A DNA stretch of 64,000 bases, from NCBI GenBank assembly GCA_903813345.2, contig CAIIXF020000007.1, positions 17,717,564-17,781,563 of the forward strand, written 5' to 3'. Shown here in pieces: positions 41,348 through 56,300 of this stretch. A program made the translations under genes and the position numbers. The notes under the pieces were generated by a model. It saw only the letters and a program-made list of their open reading frames with translations. It was not told the origin of the DNA and did not search any database. The DNA is from Owenia fusiformis (Eukaryota > Annelida > Polychaeta > Sabellida > Oweniidae). Within the stretch, counting starts at the first letter, position 1. Each line of letters starts with the position of its first letter.

Positions 41348-44300
41348 CTGCGTAAAATAGCATTTTGAAGATAAATAGACGTATATTTTAAATGGACGTC
41401 GCCAAATTGTCATAAACATGCTTTTAATGGTTATTATGTTTACCCCCCAATAATTAACTACTTCGTTGACAAACTGTCTTCAGTACGTCCATCTCATTCA
41501 CAGTTCGTCCGGGTTGCACCATGTCGGTGTGTGGAATTACTGCAATGATATCCGATTGCACAACGTCGTTAACGCGTCCCTAGTAGGGTCGAAGTACGGC
41601 AATTACATTCCTGGTCTAGTAGGTCATCTCGTTACGTACGTTGTCATACGACCTAATTACAGAACGCCATCGAATTTTGAAACGATTCAAAATTCTACCT
41701 TTCCGTCCCAGCACGTCCATGAGGTTCGTAAATAGGCTGTTGAAAATTACAGCTACGTTTTTTCCGTTTGCAGACAGTTTAAAACCAGTTAGGCAACCTT
41801 TTGAAGAACGCAGTGGCAACTACTTTGGTGTGGTAGCTATATTGTTGCTAACATGTTCATAAGCAGTCTTTAATACGTTCTCATTCAGTCTAAACCCGTT
41901 TGCAATTAGTTCTACTTCGTTCTCAGACAATTCACCTCGTTCTAAGAACGTCCCTACTAGGATTGAAGCACGAAAGTTCCGTTTATAAGTAGGACCAGCT
42001 CGTCTTTAGTACGTTGTCACTCGCTCTAATTGCAGAACGTGACGACCATCAGAGCATCAAATTTGATCATGCTTTAAATCCTGGAAGACCTAGACGTTCA
42101 AGTACGTTCATGACATTTGTAAACAAGGCATTAACATGACAAAATGTCACCACCTAGTTGCTCACAATATTATGAGTTCAAACTTAAGTCAGATTTGAAT
42201 TTCTGAGAACTTGTAAAGTCAAATTAGAACTTCTGAAAAGATGTAGATAATTTTGAAAAAAAAATTTGGTCAATTTGAAGCAAGTTGAAAACAGATCTTT
42301 TTGACCTTTTTGACCTTGAGAAGGTCATTAAAGGTCAAATGTCAAATCTAAAGTCAGATTTGAATTTCTGAGAACATGTAGATGATTTTGAAAAAAAAAA
42401 TTAGTCAATTTGAAGCAAGTTGAAAAAAGACCTTTTTGACCTTTTTTGACCTTGAGAAGGTCACTGAAGGTCAAATGTCAAATCTAAAGTCATATTTGAA
42501 TTTCTGAGAACATGTAGATGATTTTGAAAAAAAATTTAGTCAATTTGAAGCAAGATGAAAAAATACCTTTTTGACCTTTTTTGACATTGAGAAGGTCATT
42601 GAAGGTCAAATGTCAAATCTAAAGTCAGATTTGAATTTCTGAGAACATGTAGATGATTTTGAAAAAAAAATTTAGTCAATTTGAAGCAAGTTGAAAAAAG
42701 ACCTTTTTGACCTTTTTTGACTTTGAGAAGGTCATTGAAGGTCAATTGTCAAATCTTAAGTCAAATCTAAAGTCAGATTTGAATTTCTGAGAACACGTAG
42801 ATGATTTTGAAATTTTTTTTTAGTCAATTTGAAGCAAGTTGAAAACAGACCTTTTTGACCTTTTTTGACCTTGAGAAGGTCATTAAAGGTCAAATGTCAA
42901 ATCTAAAGTCAGATTTGAATTTCTGAGAACATGTAGATGATTTTGAAAAAAAAAATTAGTCAATTTGAAGCAAGTTGAAAAAAGACCTTTTTGACCTTTT
43001 TTGACTTTGAGAAGGTCATTAAAGGTCAAATGTCAAATCTAAAGTCAGATTTGAATTTCTGAGAACATGTAGATGATTTTGAAAAAAAAAATTAGTCAAT
43101 TTGAAGCAAGTTGAAAAAAGACCTTTTTGACCTTTTTTGACTTTGAGAAGGTCATTGAAGGTCAAAAGTCAAATCTAAAGTCAGATTTGAATTTCTGAGA
43201 ACACGTAGATGATTTTGAAATTTTTTTTAGTCAATTTGAAGCAAGTTGAAAACAGACCTTTTTGACCTTTTTTGACCTTGAGAAGGTCATTAAAGGTCAA
43301 ATGTCAAATCTTAAGTCAGATTTGAATTTCTGAGAACATGTAGATGATTTTGAAAAAAAAAATTAGTCAATTTGAAGCAAGTTGAAAACAGACCTTTTTG
43401 ACCTTTTTTGACCTTGAGAAGGTCATTGAAGGTCAAATGTCAAATCTTAAGTCAAATCTTAAGTCAGATTTGAATTTCTGAGAACACGTAGATGATTTTG
43501 AAAAAAAAATTTAGTCAATTTGAAGCAAGTTGAAAACAGACCTTTTTGACCTTTTTTGACCTTGAGAAGGTCATTGAAGGTCAAATGTCAAATCTAAAGT
43601 CAGATTTGAATTTCTGAGAACATGTAGATGATTTTGAAAAAAAAATTTAGTCAATTTGAAGCAAGTTGAAAAAAGACCTTTTTGACCTTTTTTGACTTTG
43701 AGAAGGTCATTGAAGGTCAAATGTCAAATCTTAAGTCAAATCTAAAGTCAGATTTGAATTTCTGAGAACACGTAGATGATTTTGAAAATTTTTTTTAGTC
43801 AATTTGAAGCAAGTTGAAAACAGACCTTTTTGACCTTTTTTGACCTTGAGAAGGTCATTGAAGGTCAAATGTCAAATCTTAAGTCAGATTTGAATTTCTG
43901 AGAACACGTAGATGATTTTGAAAAAAAAATTTAGTCAATTTGAAGCAAGTTGAAAACAGACCTTTTTGACCTTTTTTGACCTTGAGAAGGTCATTGAAGG
44001 TCAAATGTCAAATCTAAAGTCAGATTTGAAGGTCAAATGTCAAATCTAAAGTCAGATTTGAATTTCTGAGAACATGTAGATGATTTTGAAAAAAAATTTA
44101 GTCAATGTGAAGCAAGTTGAAAAAAGACCTTTTTGACCTTGAGAAGGTCATTGAAGGTCAAATGTCAAATCTAAAGTCAGATTTGAACTTCTGAGAACAT
44201 GTAGATGATTTAGAAAAAAATTGAAGTCAGTCTAAACAGTATTTGTTAAGTTATAGGAAGTTGTAAGAAATTGTTACAGACGCCGGACGCCAACCGCCGG

Positions 44301-47300
44301 ACGCCAACCACCAACCACCAACCGCCGGACGCCGTCGCAAAAAAACGGAGACCATAACAATATGTCACCACTTTTGGTGGTGACATAATAGACCAAAAAC
44401 AATTCTAAGTACGTCCAGTCGTGCACAGTTTAAGCCCGTTTTCGAGAACGTATTGAGAACTAGTTTGGTGTGATAGTAGGGTTAACAGTCTTCAATACGT
44501 CCATCTCATTCGCACTTCGTTCAGGTCGCACCATGTCGGTGTATACACGTACTGCAATTGATGTCCAATTGCAAAACGTTAACGCGTCCCTAGTAGGGTC
44601 GCAGTTTGGCAATTGCGTTCCTAGTCTAGTAGGTCATCTCGTTTTAAGTACGTTGTCATACGGTCTAATTACAGAACGGTTGGGTCGCCATCGAATGTTG
44701 AAATGATTCGATGTTCTAAAACACCTGCTTCCCGTCAGAGCAAGTCCATGAAGTTCGTAGAAAGTTGCAGCTACATGTACGTTCGTTCCGTTTGCACACA
44801 GCTTAAAACCAATTCAACAACGTTTTTAAGAACGCATTAGCAATCAGTTTGGTGTGATAGCTATATTTCCATTTCATGCATAAACAGTATTTTAAACGTC
44901 CGTAATCATTTAAAACTCGCAATTACTTCGACCTCATTTTAAATACGTCCTCAGACAATTCAACTCGTTCTTAAAACGTCCCTTCTAGGACTGAAGTACG
45001 ACAGCTCCGTTCGAAGTACGTCCAGCTCGTCTTAAGTACGTTGTCACTCGTTCTTATTGCAGAACGTGACGACCATCAGAAAATTATGACAATCCTCTAA
45101 CTTCCGGAGGACTTACCAATTCGAGTACGTTCAATTATCATAAAGTTTGTAAATAGACCCTAAACGGTTGTAAGAACGTCCAATCCGTCCGTACACAGTT
45201 TAAACCAGTTTTAGAGAATGTATTGAGAACTAGTTTGGTGTGATAATATGGTAACATACATTGTAAATTCAATTTGATAGAGTCCTTCATTAAAAACACA
45301 CTCACAGTGTCTTCCTCACATATTGCCCAAAATTCCTTCTTGGAGACACATTCTTTTCCTTTATCAGCTCCTCCTTTGCAATAAGCATTGGACAAACAAT
45401 CGGTGTCACTCTTGCAGTAACCACACACACCATCACTGCACATTAGATGGGTGTCACAATGCTGCCAATGAACATGTAAAGTAAGTAATTGTTATGTTCA
45501 CAGTTTCTTTTGTTGACATATTTAACTATAGCTAATGTTTTAATTTGAGCCCCTCTTTTCCACCATTCACAAAAACATGAGCAATGTATAGGAAACCATT
45601 TACAGACGACTAAATCAGATGTCGTATATTTAGCACGAAAAATCATTTATTTATTTTTTCTGAAGTATCCATCAAAACAAAATATTATCAACTGGATTCA
45701 CTCAGAATCAAAACTCGTGAGGTTCAGAACTTGAGTACTGTATGCACGTGGATGTTACCTTATCGACTTTACATTGGCTACCAAATTGACTGTTATCCAC
45801 GCACATCAAGCCGTTGCTATACTCGTCCCCACCACAATACTGTCCCTCATCACAATCGCTATCCCTCGTGCAACTACTACATACACCCATATGGCATTCA
45901 AGGCCAGAGAGACAATTCTTAAACAGACAAGACTTACTATCTTTTGGAATGTATTCCAGGGTTCTTAAATTTCCCCCTTTCCTTGTGAAACTAGATTCAG
46001 TAGATGTAAAGTAGTTATTCACCAGGAAGGATTTGATATGGGGAATGTCACAAGGATGAAATATCGATATCATCCGAGGGATATTACCCATATCATCCCA
46101 ACAGGTGAATAGCGACATTATACCATGATAAAGATCAATATCTACCCAAAATCTTCTGTTGAATGAGAGAAAAAAGGATTGAATCTTGAAAATATTTATG
46201 TTACCTATTATCCCACTCCAAAGTACATTGGGAATTTAGGGCAAGAAAAACATTTTTCTTAAAAATATCATCCCTGATATCATCCCTCTAATCCTGATAT
46301 CATCCTTGATATCATCCCTGTCCCAAATATGTGATTAATCACTGTTTGCTATTATATACCTAATATTGCTATGACCATGGTATAAAAGTGACTACACTAC
46401 ATACAGTACACGAACGGTGTATGTATGATATTATTGGCTCGTGTTCACCATTGCTAAATTTTAAAACTTATATCTTACCCTGTCTTCTTTACATGTGTCA
46501 CCCAATTCAGAAAGTTTGACACATGTGTTTTCTCGACACGCAAGTTCTCCACAATGTGAATCATCTACACATGTTACACATACACCATTTACACAATATC
46601 CACTTGTGCATTCCTGAAACATTAAAAATGAATGTATATGTCTAGATGCCAGGCGACAAAAATGAATCATCTAGAATGGCCAATTTTATACACCCGACTT
46701 GTGAATAAGATAAAAATAGATAATGCCCAATCCAAAACTTTATTTACAACTCGCAGATCTAGGGCGAAGTACAGACAACCACACAATAAATAAGCTTTCC
46801 AATCATACGAATGTAGGAACTTTGATTACTTTGATGTCTTCTCGGATTTTTTTCTATTTATTATTTCTGTTTATATACAACTTACATTTTCTGTTAAGCA
46901 ACGTGACATAATCCCCCTTTTAGGTATACACGTATACCCATTGTTCCTTCCAACGCCGCAAAATTCGCCTTTGTCACAATCATCCTCGTTCTCACATTCC
47001 CCACATCTACCCATATAGCACACCAAGCCCAGTTTACAAAACTACAGCAAAGCATACATTTTCACACATTTATTTTAAACAATGACTTTGATCACCTTTT
47101 TCGAAAGACCACATTGTTTCATACGTTAGTATTCGATTTGATTCCTTTAGACAATTACCAATATTCCTCAGATGTATTTCTGTCAATCAAGATATTGATC
47201 AGGGAGAAGATAACATGGTACCTTATTCCATAATACTACTGTTTTCCCAGGGAAATATGAAGGAATAAAAATTGTATTGAATCGTATTACATGAAAAAAT

Positions 47301-50300
47301 CGTATTGTCCCCGGGAAAAAAAAATCGTATTAGAGCGTATTACATGAAAAAATCGTATTGTCCCCGGGAAAAAAATCGTATCGGAGCATATTAACCTATT
47401 TTCGGTTTCCCGGTTATTTTTTCCCGTTTTTTGCATTATCCAAATGTAGCATTTTAGAGGGGTGTATTATGGAATAAATAGGTTATTTCTGGTCGGGATT
47501 GAATATGGGTTTTATTCCTCGGAAAATATGATATTGACCTTGGGTTATATGATATTGACACTCGGTCGCTGCGCTCCCTCGGTCAATATCATATTACCCT
47601 TCGGTCAATATCATATTGTCCCTCGGAATAAAACCCATATTCAATCCCTCCCAGTAAATAACCTATATATATTCATTTGGTTTGATTACACGTCATTCTT
47701 AGTTCCGTGTGGACTTATGTGACCATGTAATAGCAGTTTTCTAAAACATTAGAAACTCACATCCGAAGAGTCACACTTTCCACCATACTCTGCCAATGTA
47801 ATACATGTGTTGTCTTTGCAAACTTGCTGTCCATTACAATTATTGTTGGATACACAGGCTACACACATTTTGTCAACACAATGGCCGCTGTCACATTCCT
47901 TTGATTTTGAAACAAGCTAGTTATTACAATTCTTACCACAATACCTTGATGATATATTGTATCAAGTACCCATCCATTTGATAACTTACATGCGTAAGGT
48001 ATCAAATATTGCGCAATGTATTTTCTTTCTCTGCAGAAAAATGTTCTCTTTAAAACTGAAGAAAACAATATGGCTTAGTTAAGCAATGTCATAAATTACG
48101 TAATAGATAATTTAATCTGTTTGCAAAAGAACCATATATTTTCCCAGATAAATATTTATTCAATTTTCATTTGTAGGACTTATAAAGCACTTACACTATC
48201 TGAAGTGCAACCTGACATAATCCCCTTCTTAGGTATACACGCATACCCATTGTTTCTACCTACGCCACAAAATTCATCCTCGTCACAATCATTCTCGTCC
48301 TCACATTCCCCACATCGACCCATATAGCAAACAAGGCCCAGTTCACAAACCTAAATCAAAGATGATTTACTATTTTTTTTGTTGACGTATAGTGTATGTA
48401 CCTTGCCCGTAGCCAGCTTTTACCAGGGGGGGGGGCTTTTTTCCAGGGGAGAGCTTTTTCACAATTTTGGACTGAATCTGGCTGTGGTCGGGAAACATGT
48501 CTACAATAATTAGCTACTTCGTTCACAAAAACAGTCTTTTATACGTCCATTTCATTCGCAATTCGTCCTTAACGCGTCCCTAGTAGGGTCGTAGTACGGC
48601 AGCTATGTTCCCAGTCTAATAGGTCATCTCATTTGAAGTACGCTGTCACACGATCTAATCACAGAATGGTAGGTCGCCATCGAATTTTGAAATGATTCAC
48701 CTTCCCGTCCAAGTACGTCTATGAAGTTCGTGAATAGACCGTAGAAAGTTGCAGCTATGTTCGTTCCGTTCGCACACTTTAGATCAGATCGGCAACGTTG
48801 TGAAGAACGCAGTGGCAACTGGCATTATGTGAAAGCTATATTTTTACTTATTACTAATTAGTTCATCAGCAGTCTTTAATACGTCATTAATCAGTTTGAA
48901 CCCGTTTGCAATTAGTTATACCTCGTTCTCAATACGTCCTCAGACAGTTCCGCTCGTTCTTAAAACGTTCCTAGTAAGATCGAAGTGTGACATTGGTTCC
49001 GTTCATAGCGCGCCCAGCTGGTCTTAAATGGTCACTCGTTCTTATTGCAGAATGTGACAACCACCAGATGATTTTGATGACCCATCCGTTCGAATACGTT
49101 CATGAAGATTGTAAATATAGACCTCAAACAGTTCTAAGTACGTCCAATCTGTTCGTACACACTCTGAGCCCGTTTTTCGAGGTAGTGGGAGTTTGTTCGA
49201 TGTGATTGTAGGGTAAGATTAAGATAATGTTACTTCAATATCAAATGGACGTGTTTGTGTAAAATATATATTTAAAACTCACATCTGTAGAGTCACATAT
49301 TCCACCAAATCCTGCTAAAGTTATACAAGTGTTGTCATTGCAAACTTGCTGGCCACTACAGTGATCATCGAGTACACATGATACACACTCATCGTCTACA
49401 CAGTGTCCACTGTTACATTCCTAAATATACAAATTAGTGAGTGTAAGTGCACCAAAAATGTACTTCAAAATTTAAAAGATATGTCATATGGAAAACGATC
49501 TCATTATTTACACTTAAAATGCAATGAAGTGTCAAGTCAAAAAATACACACGCAGAGGTATCAAAACAATATTAGACATACCCCTACTTAGCAGAGTTTT
49601 CCAAGACATATAACACCCTTGGTATACACAGCTAACGAAAATTGACCGGCACGGGTCAAAAGCTGGACCGGTACGGGTTAACGGTTTTATTTGAATTTAA
49701 AACAGCCATAACTTGCTCAATATTGACTTCCTCGTGTCTAATTTGAAATATATGATGCCTCCCGATGCTTTTAAGTACCCCAATTTTTTACAGATTTTTA
49801 AACAGATCAAAACTCTCTAAATGCGCATTTATGCTCTTTTCTCTCGAGAACGACTGTCTCATTTTCACGATAACTTTTATTTGGTACTTCTAACATATAA
49901 GATCTATTTTTCCCCATCAAGGTATGATGTAAATGACATGCTATTTACATCTTGTGAGTTTCAATGACGCGCGTTTGATTTTATAAAAAATGCCAAACTT
50001 TGTGACAAAGAATTTCATCCTGCTTGCAGCGAGAAGACGGACCGGTTCGGGGCAATCTGCTTGTAGCGAGAAGACGGACCGGTTCGGGGCAATAGCTGAT
50101 GAAATTCTTTGTCACAAAGTTTGGCATTTTTTATAAAATCAAACGCGCGTCATTGAAACTCACAAGATGTAAATAGCATGTCATTTACATCATACCTTGA
50201 TGGGGAAAATAGATCTTATATGTTAGAGGTACTAAATAAAAGTTATCGTGAAAATGAGACAGTCGTTCTCGAGAGAAAAGAGCATAAATGCGCATTTAGA

Positions 50301-53300
50301 GAGTTGTGGTCCGTTTAAAAATCTGTAAAAAATTGGGGTACTTAAAAGCATCGGGAGGCATCATATATTTCAAATTAGACACGAGGAAGTCAATATTGAG
50401 CAAGTTATGGCTATTTTAAATTCAAATAAAACCGTTAACCCGTACCGGTCCAGCTTTTGACCCGTACCGGTCAATTTTCGTTAGCTGCGTATACCAAGGG
50501 TGTATAATATTGATTCTGACAAATAGTTTTTCATGAATAGGTTTTATCAATCGATGTACTGTTAAATATCTGGACTGTGACAATCAAATAAGTATCCTTG
50601 CGTTTAAAGTGTTCGCCAAAGTTAAAAACTGCGCAGGCGCACCGCTCTCGCTAAACTATATAAAGAGATTACCGGGTACACGATTCAGAGGTAAGCCAGG
50701 AAGGCGAACGATCTTCGTCTCGTGATGATTTCCCATATAATCGTAACCAGGGAAGTTTCACCATTGAAATTAAAAATTACTAGTAGATATACTTTGTAGA
50801 TGTTATTTATGAAGCTATTTAGTGTTTGCATCAATCAAATGGCTCATTTTGAACATATAAAAAGCATTTGTGTTTTGTTTCCCAGGGAATTGTATTGTAT
50901 GTATGTAGTACACACATAAATAGTGTACATTATACAGTACTTGAATAGCCTGGTTTACATAATATTGAAGGGCATGCTGATTACATGCACACGAGTACAT
51001 GAATGAAGGCCTAATATTGATATACGTAGCTTGCATACCTAAATAAAAAATAAACTCTTCTAATCCCCTAATGTAAACACGGCGGTATACGTAGCCCGAT
51101 TTATCGGGGACTTTAAAGTCTTATAGATCTCATATGGTGATTCAATAAGGTTTTCTAAAAGTATAGTCACTGAATAACTTGATCTACACATCACATGGTA
51201 TCATTAGATAAATAGACGTACATATGAAGGTGGCCTCTGACAACGGGATATAAAACATAAGCATAAATGCTCATGGTTACTTACAGAATCAGCATTGCAT
51301 TTTAACCCAGTGGTTTTCTGAGCAGAGCACTCGCGCCCTGAACTAGGATCTCCTCCACAGAATTCTCCTAAGTTACAGTCGCTGTCGCTTCCACATTTAC
51401 TGCAAACGTTCGCGTGACAGACAAGACCTGCCTCACACGTCTGTAAAATATTAACACCGTTATAATGTGAAAACTCTTTAACATAACTCAAATCGGATGG
51501 TGTTGTATTCTTATAAGATACCGATGAGGCTTACATTTTCAGTGCAAGTGTTGCCAAAGCTGGCTAATGTGATACATATATTTTCTCTGCACACTTGTCC
51601 AGTGCAATGTAAATCATCCGTGCATGCCACACAAACATCAGCAACACAATGCCCACTGTCGCATTCCTGGAATAAAGTATAAACCAAATTAGTAAGTATT
51701 ATGGTACATTTCAAAACATTTTAGGTTGATACTTTGTTGAACAACTGTATTCACTTCTCCCAAACGAAACTTTATGTTCATAAAATATTTCTTTCTCCAT
51801 TCAAAATGGTGTTTCAAGAAGCAATCACTATGTTTAAGACAGATGGAGCCAACCGATTTGAATTGAATTGAACATCTTAGGAATACGTACAGTGTCAGTA
51901 TTACAGTTGACTCCAGTGGTTTTCCGAGCGAAGCACTCGCGCCCTGAACTAGGATCTCCTCCACAGAATTCTCCTAAGGTACAGTCACTGTCGCTTCCAC
52001 ATTTACTGCAAACATTCGCATGACAGACAAGATCTGCCTCACATGTCTGTAAAATATTAACACCATTATTATGGAAACTCTTAACCGGGCTCTTAACATA
52101 ACTCAAATTGAATGGTGTTGAATTCTTTTAAGGTACCGGTGATGAGGCTTACATTTTCAGTGCAAGTGTTGCCAAAGCTGGCTAATGTGATACACATATT
52201 TTCTCTGCACACTTGTCCAGTGCAATGTAAATCATCCGCGCATTCCATACAAGCATCAACAATACAATGCCCACTGTCGCATTCCTAAAATATATTATAA
52301 ACCAAATATAAGATTATAATCGCCTTGGTGAAGATTATATTGTATCACCAAGAAGCACAGACATAATCTTCAAGTACTACGTACAGTATCAGCGTTGCAT
52401 TTTGATCCAGTGATTTTCTTTGCGGAACACTGGCGTCCTGAACTAGGATCTCCTCCACAGAATTCTCCTAAGGTACAGTCACTGTCGCTTCCACATTTAC
52501 TGCAAACATTCGCGTGACAGACAAGACCTGCCTCACACGTCTGTAAAATATTAACACCGCTATAATGTGAAAACTCTTTAACATAACGCAAATCGGATGG
52601 TGTTGTATTCTTATAAGATACCGATGAGGCTTACATTTTCAGTGCAAGTGTTGCCAAAGCTGGCTAATGTGATACACATATTTTCTCTGCACACTTGTCC
52701 AGTGCAATGTAAATCATCCGCGCATGCCACACAAACATCAGCAACACAATGCCCACTGTCACATTCCTAAAAAAACATGTACTAATGTCGAAATAAAGTA
52801 CGCATAAAGATTCTGTTAAAATGTAATATACAATGTATTGTGAGCAATTATGATCAGATTAGCCCCCATAATTTGAATGAATATCATGTCATATATCGCA
52901 AAATCATTAGATTCGTGTAATTAATTTTACAAATAGTTCAATTACACACATTATTAGCGTTACACGTGGCTCCGGGACCATTCTTAACGATACATTCATT
53001 TCCAGCCGTAGCGCCGGTCCCACAAAACTGTCCCATGTTACAATCACCATCATCTTTACACTTGCTACACACACCACTTTGACAGAACAAACCTGGCTGA
53101 CAATCCTATTTCAGAGAATTGGACGATTAAATCAAAGATTGTCATCATTCTTTCTTGAAAATCAGATTATTTAAATTGTCAAATTTCTTACTCCGTCTTC
53201 TTTACAGGTTCCTCCAATTACAATGGCGCCAACACAATCATACGTGTCACTACACATTTTGTTCTCTGCACAGTCAGTATTATGAATGCAGTCAACACAT

Positions 53301-56300
53301 TTATTGTTATTGCAGTGTCCGACTAAACATCCCTAAATGCAGTTCAAATATCATTAAAATATAAACTATTCTTCAACATGTATTGCAATATCTTCCGTAT
53401 GAATGAAATGTCCCTTATTTTGTTAGGGTCTTGATTTGTTGAACTTGGATGGTGGGGAGAGGGTGTTTCACCTTATTTCATTGTTTGGGAAAGTTAAGAC
53501 GTTTGTTTTTCTTATGACTGGTTCCCTCTTAGATAGTTTCTTGTTCTTGCTGTGCACTGCAACATTTTTTCATTTTTTCCCTTTGACACATACATATACA
53601 GTCATATTATGCTTTGCAAATGTTATGTTAGCAAATATGAAGAGCTACACCCTTTCGGTCTGCCCTGTAGTCTTGATAGTAATCTATACTATTTTGTACG
53701 ACTGGTGATAAAACTATCTCCATCTCCATAATTTATTATTTCATTTTAGCATTGACTCACTGTGTCGAATTTACATGGTCCCCCTTTTTGTTGCTGTGGT
53801 TTACATGTGAATCCTACGTCTGAACTTCCATCACAGAATTGCCCACTTGGGCAAGTGTCCTTCTGACAGTTGCTACATGCACCAGTGTTACAATACAGTC
53901 CACTTTCACACTACATAAATAGAAAACGTCTAGCAACATTCGAATGCATTTCATGCTATTAATGTATTTATTTTCCAACCGTGTATAACCTTGATTAAAA
54001 ACATCAATAAGTAGTACCTGTCCATCACCCTCACATACGTCTCCATATCTAGCTCTTTCAACACATTGGTGGTCATCATCACATCTCCCATTTTCGCCAC
54101 ACGTTGAATCGTCGAGACAGTCTACACATTCTTCTTCTTCTGTATCACATACACCACTACTACACATCTGCAGATAGTTAAATCCTAATTTCGCTGGACA
54201 ATGATGACATAGTTAACATGTATGCAAGATATATTCTCGTTTGAAGTAGTCTGTGTTAAAATCACACACGTGTATATAGCTTCTATAATTCTGATTGAGA
54301 GAGTACTCACATCATCTCGATCACAAGGGCTGCCGTGGGGACCTGGCGCTATACACATTCCAAGTCCTTGTAGGCAAATCAAAATTCCCGGACAATCGTC
54401 GTTTGACGTGCATCCCATCATCCTGGGGTCTGACTGTGCACTGTCTAAAGCTTAAAGCAAAGACATTTATACAGAAGTACTCAAATGCTATTTAGGAAGT
54501 ATTGATATAAATGCGTATTCTCATATCAATTTCCAAGTCCCAATATCTTACAGGAAATTGGAAATATGAAGAACATATTATTGTTTGAAAGTAGATATAA
54601 ACGATGTTGCGTTGACGCTACAATAATAATTCATGTGCATGTTCTTTCAAAAGAATGATTTGTTCCTTTTTCTCTATATTAATATATAGAAAAAGAAACA
54701 TAGTTTTTATGAAACCTCCATAGATGCGCGCACCAATGTCAGGTACAGCTTTATTATTTGATATGCTTATTTGTACGTTTGTTCTGATGTTGCACCATTA
54801 CACGTCGCACGAAACTGGGGACAATTAGCGTAACATTATATGGCGTCAAAATACCAAAACAAAACAATGAGCAGCACAGGGCGCAAAGAGCCTTACGACG
54901 TCAAAAACGACAAGCGTCACATTTTTATCAAGTTTAGTCAACCTAAAAATAAAATACTTTATCCTTATTTAATCAAGATAAAATTCACAGGGTAGCAAGA
55001 TCTCGAGGACAATATTTCTAAAATGTTTTTGAATTTTGAAAAACGGTCAGGAAATCCACTTTGGACGTTAGTAAAAATTGATATGTATTGAATTTGTGGT
55101 AAAAAATCGATGCGTCACATTTTTTTCAAGTCTCGAAAATCAGCTCTTATTTTAATATTATTTGTAAAATAAACAAATCGGTTATTGTTTTGTTAATTTC
55201 GCCGTGACATTATTGTGCAGTTAATTTTTCTTTCAAATCAGACTTAAATTAGAAGGTTAAATGAAGGTAAACTTATTGCCCGCCCCCTTCGCCTTCAAAA
55301 CCTTACACAATTTTGAAAATTTTAAAAGCGTTCATATAAGAAAATTTGAACTGTAGCCGTTACACAATTGTGACGTCATAAATGCATACCTTCCATTGAA
55401 TAAATTGTGAAATTTTAGTTGGATTCCGATCATTATTTCGAAAGTTATCCCAATATCAACGAACCGTGTAAGCGTAAAGTGTTACGTCTTACAGCGTATT
55501 TGACGATGTCGGGGTATATTTAACTTTAAAAATATGTTAGATCCCATCAAAATCTTGAAGGAAAAATGATATCACTGAAATGCGAATAAAAAATACTTCA
55601 AAATGGTATATTAAACACATAGTTAGCTTTTTAAATAAGGCATAGATTAACGCTCAAAGCTGAGATTAGCCCGCATTTCTCGCATTGTCCCCAGGTCCGT
55701 GCACGTCATACATACCTTTTTACAACTGAATTGACAATTACCTGCTTTTTCTTTTTCTCTTTTTATCTTTGCTTTACAAAATCCAGTGGAAATACACGGC
55801 TCGTCCATACACTCGCCTTTCTTAATTCTAGCAAATGGTAAGATGAAACCCTAAAAACAAGAAAAACTGTACAGAATAGTACCATACAATACATAACACT
55901 ACAATACACTATAATACCATTTCATAACTGTACAGATAGTGCATTGCTTCTGAAACAACCATCGTATTTAGAAGGTATACTGATTTCCCAAAAATTCATA
56001 AATATCCTTTTTGGATTGGTCTGACAATTATAGGTTTGTTTATGAATTGTTGTCCATTCATTATTAACTGAATCATAACATCGTTCACATTTCATTTTCC
56101 TATTAAATCCGTTTTGAAAAATTAATAAGACACGTTCATATACTAGCCTGATTTATCAAGGTATTGCTTCAGGAATACTTTGATGGTAGGACAGAATGAA
56201 TTCGGCTAAATTTGTGTTTACTGATATCGTTTGTTGTGTGTTAATAAAGATTATTTAGAAAACCCTTTCATGATGAAGGAAAGAAGAGTATGTCTGAGTT

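Noticed and set aside
44280-44340. GACGCCAACCGCCGGACG repeats as a possible coding or regulatory motif
   Set aside because: It is a simple repeat near the edge of the satellite element, and similar text marks relic copies elsewhere.
53436-53708. Plus-strand hydrophobic frame of 90 residues
   Set aside because: It lies within an intron of the Cys-rich gene and is T-rich. No splice sites, family motif or start context support a gene.
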